Below, piece by piece: positions 45,740 through 51,127 of a DNA stretch of 51,127 bases. The stretch is from Acidimicrobiaceae bacterium (GTDB lineage Bacteria; Actinomycetota; Acidimicrobiia; Acidimicrobiales; RAAP-2). Every line of letters begins with the position of its first letter. Position 1 is the first letter of the stretch. The DNA is taken from NCBI GenBank assembly GCA_003169675.1, contig PNAT01000085.1:1038-52164 (forward strand), written 5' to 3'. The notes under the pieces are model-generated. The model saw nothing but the letters and a program-made list of their open reading frames with translations, ran no database searches and was not told the origin of the DNA. The position numbers and the translations under genes are program-made.

Positions 45740-47926
45740 TTACGTGGGTTCGTCGTTGTGGTGGCTGCATGTCGGGTTCGTTGTCGTGGTGGCCGCATTC
45801 GGGTTCGTCGTTGTGGTGGTACTTCCACCGCCATCGTTCGCTCCGGATGTACCACTTCCGGGTACCGTCGTAGTTGGTGAGGGACTGAGAGGTGATCCCT
45901 GCGTGTGCGGGAGGACCCCGAGGTTGCCCAGTGGTCCGGCGTCGCCCGGTGCGCGGTGGGGGGTGACAAAGAGGCCGGGTCGACCGGAACCAGCCCCGAG
46001 AGTAACGGCGAGCAGCACTGCAGTGGCCGACGTGGCGACCACGCCGGCGCTGACCCTCGCCACGGGGTGTGCCCGCAGGGAAGCAAGCCGATACCGACGT
46101 TCGTCGGCCCGCCGACGCCGTTCAAGCTGCGCCGAGAGATGGCTGCGCTGGTTGAGCCAGGCCATAGTCGGGGACGCGGCGTAAACGGCACCCTGCCACA
46201 CAAAGAGCAGGCCGAGTACCGGCCCCGCCCTTCCTCTGGCCAGGATGGCGGCGGCGAGTCCCCACGCACCGAGAGCCAGGACGGCCTCCACCCGGGCGGC
46301 TCGCAATGCTTCGCGCAAGCGACCGTGTTCCCCCGATTTCGGCGTGCGCAGGAATACGCTCTCGGAACGAACCAGTCCCTGTAGACATGCCAGTCCGATC
46401 GTCCATGACAAGGAAAGCCAGATTATGAAGGCAAAAACGGCCCGGAGATAACTGATTCGTGCCCGATGGCGCAACGCCCAGATGGCTCGGACCAGTCCTG
46501 AGACGAGGATCGTGACCGGGAGCAGGACAGCGGCACCGAGTACTGGGGTGAAATTGACCGTACCCCGGGTAAGCAGCATCGCCGCCACCACTATGAGCAC
46601 CAGGGTGAACCCAAGGCTCACAAAGTTGCCGAACCATTGGAGACCGCCAAAGAGATAGTCGGTGCGCTGCGCCAGACTCAGGTGGTTCTTCGGGTCGCGA
46701 TCCCAAGGAAGAAGTGAATGGCCGTGCTGACGCAAGATCTGGATCCCACCGAAACACCAGCGAAACATCTGCCGTTTGAGGGCTCCGAAGGTAAGGGGCA
46801 TGACTCCCTGGCCGAAGGATTCATTGACGTAGACCCCCGAATAGCCGGCTCGCAGGATGCGCAGCGACGCCTCGGCGTCCTCGGTGATGCACACCTCGTC
46901 CCATCCGCCGATCTCTTCGAGGACCGAGCGACGGATAAGTCCCATCGTTCCGCCAAATATGATCGAATTGCGCTCATTGCGCGAAGGCATAGCAGTCTCG
47001 AAGAAGTACCGGTAAGAGTCGTAGCAGCTCGTTAGATATCGATCTCCCTCCCACTCCCGATAGTCCTGGGGCGTCTGAACAAAGGCAAGCTCTGGATCTG
47101 CGAAGAGACCGACGAGTCGGTCAAGATATTCAGGTCGCACAAGGTAGTCGGCGTCGACAATGCCGATGATTTCTGCCGCGGGGTCGGTGTATGTCCGCAA
47201 CACCAGGTTGAGCGCGCCAGACTTGTAACCAGGCCAAGGGTGAACGTGGACGAAGTGGACACGGTCGCGTCCTTGGCAATAAAGCTCGACGGGTCTCCAT
47301 AGGTCCTCATCGGGGGTGTTGTTGTCTATGACCACGATCTCAAGATCGGGGTACTCGATGGCCTCCAATGATTCGATCGTCTCGATCAACATGTCGGGAG
47401 GTTCCGCAAACGCCGGGACGTGGAGGGATACCTTGGGGCGATAGAAAGGATCGGGTGGCGCCACAACCCTGGTCCAGCGGGTACGGCAGACAACATCGCA
47501 GCTCTCAAACGCGAAGGAGACGGCGATCACAAAGGCAACGGTCTCGAGCACCCACAAGAAGGCCGAGGCGAAGGTGCCAAGGATGGAGAGACCTCCGGCC
47601 ACGGTCACCCAACCAGCCAGGGTGAGATATGCCAGAGCGGCGGCCACTGTGGAGGAGAAGAACAGGTGCCCCGGCGGATTCCATAGCGGGCGGACAAGCA
47701 CGACCACCAATGTCACAGTGAAGAGATAGACCTCGCCCACTACGACGTAGCCGGAAGGCAGAAGCCAGAACCTTGCTCCAAGCTCACCGACAATAAGGAC
47801 GAATGGAGCGGTCACCATCACTGACATCACCCGCGAGGAAACCCGGAATCGATGCCCGAGAGCCAGCAGCAGCACGCTTGAGGTCACTAGTGCCGTGAGG
47901 CAGACAAGTAGGACACTCAGCAACAT
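45740..47926 (-). CDS. Membrane GT2 glycosyltransferase (cellulose-synthase-like)
   Basis: 728 residues; GAGGGG lies 7 nt before the ATG. Several N-terminal membrane segments precede a GT2 domain with VVIDNNTPDEDLW, the DxD in GIVDADYLVRPEY, the TED in CITEDAEASLRIL and QxxRW in KRQMFRWCFGG, the processive-synthase motif set. More membrane segments follow. No PilZ domain is seen. The C-terminal 80 residues are Pro/Thr-rich, ending in a frameshifted copy of a TTTTNP repeat. It probably makes an extracellular polysaccharide. Confidence 0.9.
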   Translation of the reverse strand: MLLSVLLVCLTALVTSSVLLLALGHRFRVSSRVMSVMVTAPFVLIVGELGARFWLLPSGYVVVGEVYLFTVTLVVVLVRPLWNPPGHLFFSSTVAAALAYLTLAGWVTVAGGLSILGTFASAFLWVLETVAFVIAVSFAFESCDVVCRTRWTRVVAPPDPFYRPKVSLHVPAFAEPPDMLIETIESLEAIEYPDLEIVVIDNNTPDEDLWRPVELYCQGRDRVHFVHVHPWPGYKSGALNLVLRTYTDPAAEIIGIVDADYLVRPEYLDRLVGLFADPELAFVQTPQDYREWEGDRYLTSCYDSYRYFFETAMPSRNERNSIIFGGTMGLIRRSVLEEIGGWDEVCITEDAEASLRILRAGYSGVYVNESFGQGVMPLTFGALKRQMFRWCFGGIQILRQHGHSLLPWDRDPKNHLSLAQRTDYLFGGLQWFGNFVSLGFTLVLIVVAAMLLTRGTVNFTPVLGAAVLLPVTILVSGLVRAIWALRHRARISYLRAVFAFIIWLSLSWTIGLACLQGLVRSESVFLRTPKSGEHGRLREALRAARVEAVLALGAWGLAAAILARGRAGPVLGLLFVWQGAVYAASPTMAWLNQRSHLSAQLERRRRADERRYRLASLRAHPVARVSAGVVATSATAVLLAVTLGAGSGRPGLFVTPHRAPGDAGPLGNLGVLPHTQGSPLSPSPTTTVPGSGTSGANDGGGSTTTTTNPNAATTTTNPTCSHHNDEPT
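45746..45819 (-). repeat. Tandem repeat at the glycosyltransferase C-terminus
   Basis: Three copies of CCACCACAACGACGAACCC (one with two changes) lie at 45801-45819, 45774-45792 and 45746-45764. Steps are 27 and 28 nt. The extra base changes the frame of the last copy from TTTTNP to HHNDEP. Confidence 0.8.
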
Positions 47927-47983
47927 GTCGAGTCCCCTCAGTCCGGTCCAAAAACTTCTTCGACCTTTCTCATCCTATTGTTG

Positions 47984-48029
47984 GTCGAGGGGTCGACGGG
48001 TCTGCGCAGACTTCGGTCGACCCCTTGAC
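47984..48029. terminator. Long hairpin upstream of the glycosyltransferase gene
   Basis: Fourteen-base arms (GTCGAGGGGTCGAC and GTCGACCCCTTGAC) pair with a single G-T wobble and enclose the palindrome TCTGCGCAGA. It could terminate transcription from the PIN pseudogene on the minus strand, although no T-run follows. An operator or DNA-structure role is also possible. Confidence 0.5.
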
Positions 48030-48080
48030 GTGCCCCCTCGCCTCTGACCGACCCTCCTTCACATCGACCAATTCATCTGG

Positions 48081-48520
48081 CTACGCAATCGGTGACTCCA
48101 CCGTCAAGGCAATTCCGCATGCCTGGAATGCGCGGTCCAATGGAGGTGACTTAGAGCCCACTCGAATGCTGCCCCCGCTAAAAAGTGCCACAGCAACTGC
48201 TTCGGCGGTGATGAGGTTGGGGCGGGGTCCAGGCGCAGGGCGCCCATGATAGGAACGGTCAGCCGCGGACCGGGGATCGTGATCTCGGGCGGAGGGTCGT
48301 TCAGTGAGTCGATGAGCTCCGACCTCTTCTCCGAGGAGAGCGCTGCGACGATTCGGGAGAATATCCCTGTCGACTTCGGATCATTGATTGCCCTATGAAG
48401 CCGTTAGTACCAAGACCCTGTGGTCAAGACTTCACCCGACTCCACCGCTGCCAGCAATGACCCACCAGCGTCACGACTCAGAATTGCAAGCAGGGTCAGA
48501 TCGACAACGACTTGGGGCAT
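48081..48520 (-). pseudogene. PIN-domain toxin pseudogene (VapC-like)
   Basis: From ATG at 48520 the frame reads MPQVVVDLTLLAILSRDAGG, then ESGEVLTTGSWY, where a TAA interrupts at about 48405. It continues as RLHRAINDPKSTGIFSRIVA, then LNDPPPEITIPGPRL. A frameshift near 48225 is needed to reach the natural end (SPPLDRAFQACGIALTVE, TAG at 48081). The layout (acidic first strand, about 145 residues) resembles PIN toxins. The stop and the frameshift mark it as dead. The stretch upstream may contain a decayed antitoxin. Confidence 0.65.
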
Positions 48521-48753
48521 CTTGATCGGGCCGTAGCTCTCCTCGAAGCACACGTGTCCAACATCGTGAACTGGACTTTCATGTTGAGAAATCCGGTTCG
48601 CATCCACGACCTCTTCAAACCCCATATAGCGCTCAATCGACCTTTTTGGACCCGCCGGAATTCTCTCGCATAACGCTTGGGCATGGACTTCCTCCAGGTA
48701 GCTCACGACCAAACTCTCATAACGGTGGCCTCCCAAACGGGGTCTAGGCCATT

Positions 48754-48803
48754 TGGTGGTGGTGATGGGATTCGAACCCACGGCCCCTACATTGCGAATG
48801 TAT
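48754..48803 (-). other. tRNA 3'-end fragment, probable attachment-site remnant
   Basis: On the minus strand the DNA reads an anticodon-loop-like TTCGCAA, a 5-nt variable loop, a T-arm GTGGGTTCGAATCCCAT, acceptor strand CACCACC and encoded ACCA. The 5' half (an expected GGTGGTG and D-arm) is absent. Integrases commonly recombine at tRNA 3' ends and leave such fragments, so this may be the far att site of an integrated element. The ORF 48404-48880 passes through it and is not a real gene there. Confidence 0.6.
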
Positions 48804-48953
48804 CTTTTTGACCCCTCTGACCTGGTCGTCTTCGAGAGAGTTACTGGTAGACGCGACATTGCTTCCTCATGCACCATCACGATCCCTCCCCTTCCCTCTC
48901 CATTTAGTCACTTGTAGTCACTGCATTCAACAACACCGCCGGAGCAGTTTCGT

Positions 48954-49379
48954 TCAACTGCCTGGCATGCCGTAGGCGATGATCGGGCAGCGGGGACCCG
49001 GTGCGTTGACGAGCTTGGTATCGAGTGTGATCACTGAGGTGTCGAGAAGTTCGGCAAGAGCGACATAGGTGCCGTCGTAGATGGTGAGGTTGCCGCGTAG
49101 CTCCCACGCACGTTCCGCGAGTGGTGCGTATGGCCAGAGGTCGAGTAACAGGTCAACGAGGTCTTGGTGGGCCAGTGTGGCTTGTGTCGTATCGAGTGCT
49201 CCAGCAAGCATCTGGCGCCGAAAGATGTTGGCCGCCTCGAAAAGCGCCAGTTCCGGCGCCGCGATGAGTGCTCCAGACAGAGAAGCGGCCACCCAATTGC
49301 CCGCTTGGCCCGCATCGGCCAACAGCGCGACGATTGCGGATGCGTCGAGCACCACCTGCTGGTCGGTCCGAACTGTCAC
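48954..49379 (-). CDS. vapC: VapC-type PIN-domain toxin
   Basis: 141 residues with the PIN acidic residues: Asp in VVLDASAIVALL, Glu in APELALFEAAN, Asp in YDGTYVALAEL and Asp in VITLDTKL. Such toxins are magnesium-dependent RNases that cut tRNA or rRNA. Its start overlaps the vapB stop by four bases, the standard antitoxin-first operon. The protein appears intact, unlike the PIN pseudogene 430 bp away. Confidence 0.92.
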   Translation of the reverse strand: MTVRTDQQVVLDASAIVALLADAGQAGNWVAASLSGALIAAPELALFEAANIFRRQMLAGALDTTQATLAHQDLVDLLLDLWPYAPLAERAWELRGNLTIYDGTYVALAELLDTSVITLDTKLVNAPGPRCPIIAYGMPGS

Positions 49380-49612
49380 CGCCGCTCAGCGTTGCGATCC
49401 GAGAGGATGGAAGCGACATTCATGCCGGAACCAGTGAGCCGTGCCCGTTCACGAGCGCGCCCGACGACCTCTTCGACGCTAGGTCGAGAAGCCACCTCGG
49501 TGAGGTGATTCAAGAGGAATTCCTGCAGGGATCTCCCGGAGCGCGAGGCCCGGGCTGCAAGTTCATCCCGCACGTCCTCAGGGACATTGCGCACCGTGAT
49601 TGCTGTGGTCAT
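49376..49612 (-). CDS. vapB: VapB/FitA-type ribbon-helix-helix antitoxin
   Basis: 78 residues from ATG at 49612 (MTTAITVRNVPEDVRDEL). The N-terminal 40 residues are a FitA-like ribbon-helix-helix DNA-binding unit (ELAARASRSGRSLQEFLLNHL); the rest would bind and block VapC. The track's longer frame to 49786 is rejected because a TATAAT promoter element lies inside it. The complex usually represses its own promoter. Confidence 0.9.
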   Translation of the reverse strand: MTTAITVRNVPEDVRDELAARASRSGRSLQEFLLNHLTEVASRPSVEEVVGRARERARLTGSGMNVASILSDRNAERR

Positions 49613-49618
49613 GACGCC

Positions 49619-49648
49619 ATTATAGCTGCATTGCCGCCAAGTTGTCAC
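49619..49648 (-). promoter_or_regulatory. Promoter of vapBC, probably leaderless
   Basis: GTGACA (-35) and a perfect TATAAT (-10) are spaced 18 bp. Only 6 nt separate the -10 box from the vapB ATG, so transcription should begin at the start codon. No Shine-Dalgarno sequence is present, consistent with a leaderless mRNA. Confidence 0.65.
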
Positions 49649-49865
49649 CTTCCCGATAGTTCTCGGGTTCGGTGGACCGCCTACTTCCAACCGCTCGCGG
49701 CGAGCAAGCAGTCGGCCGTCCAGGCTCCGTAAAGTGTGTCCGTGACCCGGCCCATTGGGACACTCCGGGATCGACGAAAGGTGCACCCCAAGCCGGCGTT
49801 ATACAGGTGATCCGTATCGCCTCCGCACCTAGGATCGGTGTTGCACTCGATCGAAGGAAGATGCA

Positions 49866-50390
49866 ATGCACGGAGGTTCCCCGCGTCTGAAGTGGTTTAT
49901 TGCCGGAATCCTCGGTGTCATACCGCTGACGTTGGCAGCATGTGGCGCCTCTTCGGACCAGACGCCGGCAACCGGGTCGGCCTCGGGCGCGGCCAAGTGC
50001 CCGTACCTGACCAGCGGCGACTTCATGGCAATTGGAAAAGCTTTGCACGGCCAGCCGATCGCCAACCATCAGACTGACGTCCAAGTGCGCGATTGCTACT
50101 ACGACCTGGGAACCGAGAACGATCTCGCCTACCTGGACTTTTTCGACTCGCCCACTGTCGGGCAGCAGAACTATACGAACGCAACGCTTCCGGGCGCGGG
50201 AGGAGGAAACCCCGTACCTGTCAGCGGAGTCGGGAACAGTGCCTACTGGCTACCGAACGGCAATACCCTCTTCGTGAAGGAAGGCTCGACCGTGTTCCAG
50301 CTCAAATTAAACGAGTCGGGCAAGTCAAACGAGCAGATCCGAGCTGATGCGACACAGCTTGCCTCCAGAATCGCTGACCGGATTTCCTAG
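49866..50390 (+). CDS. Small secreted lipoprotein of unknown function
   Basis: 174 residues with a lipoprotein signal (LKWFIAGILGVIPLTLAACG, lipobox LAAC), a short Ser/Thr/Ala linker and a compact domain containing two cysteines (AAKCPYLTSGDF, VRDCYYDLGTEND). GAAGGAAG lies 5 nt before the ATG. The layout resembles DUF3558-like actinobacterial lipoproteins, but this is not certain. It stands alone. Confidence 0.75.
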   Translation: MHGGSPRLKWFIAGILGVIPLTLAACGASSDQTPATGSASGAAKCPYLTSGDFMAIGKALHGQPIANHQTDVQVRDCYYDLGTENDLAYLDFFDSPTVGQQNYTNATLPGAGGGNPVPVSGVGNSAYWLPNGNTLFVKEGSTVFQLKLNESGKSNEQIRADATQLASRIADRIS

Positions 50391-50398
50391 GATCCGAC

Positions 50399-50644
50399 TT
50401 ACTTCAGGATCTCTGACCCGGCGAACTGGGTCACCCTCGCGCCACGCTTGATGTGCGCCGTCCCGTGACTTTTGAGTTCGGCAATCTCCAAGTAGGTCAC
50501 AGTGGGTGATACTCCGTATAACTCAGTCACTTTCTCTCGAAGTTCGTCGGTGAAGAAAGCCTCCGCCGCCTCCTGCGAGTCCCCCGTCGCATAGGTCCAT
50601 AAGCGCTTGGCGGAGCTCCGGAGCGAGCGCCCGAAGCGTGGCAT
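50399..50644 (-). CDS. Hypothetical protein, possibly a 3' gene remnant
   Basis: 81 residues, no recognised domain. The open frame extends upstream of the ATG (SPEFFESQTDWFM) to a stop near 50700, suggesting the N-terminus of a longer gene has been lost. Its stop lies only a few bases from the lipoprotein stop, in convergent orientation. Confidence 0.4.
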   Translation of the reverse strand: MPRFGRSLRSSAKRLWTYATGDSQEAAEAFFTDELREKVTELYGVSPTVTYLEIAELKSHGTAHIKRGARVTQFAGSEILK

Positions 50645-50706
50645 GAACCAGTCGGTCTGAGATTCGAAGAACTCGGGGCTCAGCGTGGGTGCCGTAAAAC
50701 GTTAGT

Positions 50707-50736
50707 TGAGGTGGGTCACGGGGTCGATTCCCGTGC
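50707..50736. terminator. Hairpin between the hypothetical gene and the propeller gene
   Basis: GGGTCACGGG pairs with CCCGTGCGGTCACC around a short loop, with a three-base bulge. It follows the minus-strand propeller gene and may terminate it. The GGGGTCGATTCCC core also resembles a tRNA T-arm lacking one T. Confidence 0.45.
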
Positions 50737-50738
50737 GG

Positions 50739-51127
50739 TCACCCCGCCGGTTGGGTGAACGTCGCCATGCCCACCATCGGCTGGTTGAGGGTCTTGCCAC
50801 CCATGGAGCCGAAGAAGGTGGCATTTCCGAAGGAGAAGATGCCGCCGTCGGAGGCGTCCATCCAGTAGCCGCCGCCGTCCGGGGTGCTGGCCATCCCCAC
50901 CATCGGCTTGTTGAGGGTCGTACCACCCATGGAGCCGTGGAACTGGGCATTGCCGAAGGAGAAGATGCCGCCGTCAGAGGCGTCGGTCCAGTATCCGGCA
51001 CCATCGCCGGTCGGAGCAATCCCCACCATTGGCTTATTGAGGGTCTTGTTACCCATGGAGCCGTAGAACTTGGCACTGCCGAAGGCGAAGATGCCGCCGT
51101 CGGTAGCCACCAACCAGTAGCCCAGGC
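50739..51127 (-). CDS. Partial propeller-repeat protein (runs off the right edge)
   Basis: The visible 129 codons are the 3' end of a longer gene; the frame is open through the right edge (upstream residues read [11 protein letters not shown]). It consists of 42-residue repeats such as [19 protein letters not shown] with [10 protein letters not shown] spacing, the same family as in the L,D-transpeptidase at 30.6 kb. The protein ends with a blade, so any enzymatic or anchor domain must be N-terminal and outside the window. Confidence 0.85.
   Translation of the reverse strand, partial: LGYWLVATDGGIFAFGSAKFYGSMGNKTLNKPMVGIAPTGDGAGYWTDASDGGIFSFGNAQFHGSMGGTTLNKPMVGMASTPDGGGYWMDASDGGIFSFGNATFFGSMGGKTLNQPMVGMATFTQPAG

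Noticed and set aside
45441-46184. 247-codon plus-strand ORF
   Set aside because: Lies opposite the CsbD frame and the glycosyltransferase C-terminus, both of which show family motifs.
48404-48880. 158-codon ORF taken as a whole
   Set aside because: Its upstream part is the translation of a tRNA fragment (GSNPITTT) and its downstream part is a PIN pseudogene; it is not one gene.
50707-50736. T-arm-like GGGGTCGATTCCC as a second tRNA remnant
   Set aside because: It lacks the conserved TTC, has no CCA end or anticodon arm, and is explained equally well as a terminator hairpin.

Overview
The window is high-GC actinobacterial chromosome. A complete Mce lipid-import operon, a monoderm-type Tad/Flp pilus locus without a secretin, an HNH/DUF222 nuclease, type II glutamine synthetase and 42-residue 'DGGIFSFG' propeller repeats together suggest the class Acidimicrobiia. 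This assignment is an inference from gene content; no 16S or other marker gene is present.

Layout. 0-3.4 kb: a Mce-associated membrane protein, an HNH endonuclease, and an alpha/beta-hydrolase/adenylate-cyclase fusion. 3.5-12.9 kb (minus strand): an eight-gene mce operon in canonical order (yrbEA, yrbEB, mceA to mceF), nearly all genes joined by 1-4 nt overlaps. Diverging from it at 13.3-15.6 kb are an ECF sigma factor with a membrane-anchor-like C-terminal extension and the MceG/Mkl-type ATPase, so permeases, substrate-binding proteins and ATPase sit together. 15.6-19.8 kb: glutamine synthetase II, and a TetR repressor divergent from an MMPL transporter.

19.8-32.1 kb: a Tad (tight adherence) pilus island. 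Three tandem Flp pilin genes each have their own terminator; two share a 35-nt upstream block and a 24-nt leader hairpin at identical distances from the start codon. A LuxR-type regulator and the cpaB-cpaE-cpaF-tadB-tadC operon follow. tadE, tadG and a prepilin peptidase diverge from cpaB. A propeller-repeat L,D-transpeptidase closes the region.

32.2-42.8 kb: a DEAD-box helicase fused to a cold-shock domain (probable ATT start), an amidase divergent from a D-threonine-aldolase-like enzyme, exonuclease III, and two divergent secreted phosphoesterases (one Tat-exported, one with a YVTN-type beta-propeller).

42.8-51.1 kb: an accessory, partly decayed stretch. It holds a frameshifted kinase-like pseudogene, a channel-like membrane protein, a CsbD stress protein missed by the ORF track, a processive GT2 glycosyltransferase, a broken PIN-toxin gene, a tRNA 3'-end fragment that looks like an integration scar, an intact VapBC pair with a probable leaderless promoter, a lipoprotein, and the partial end of a second propeller-repeat protein running off the right edge.

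No rRNA, intact tRNA, CRISPR array or insertion sequence was recognised.
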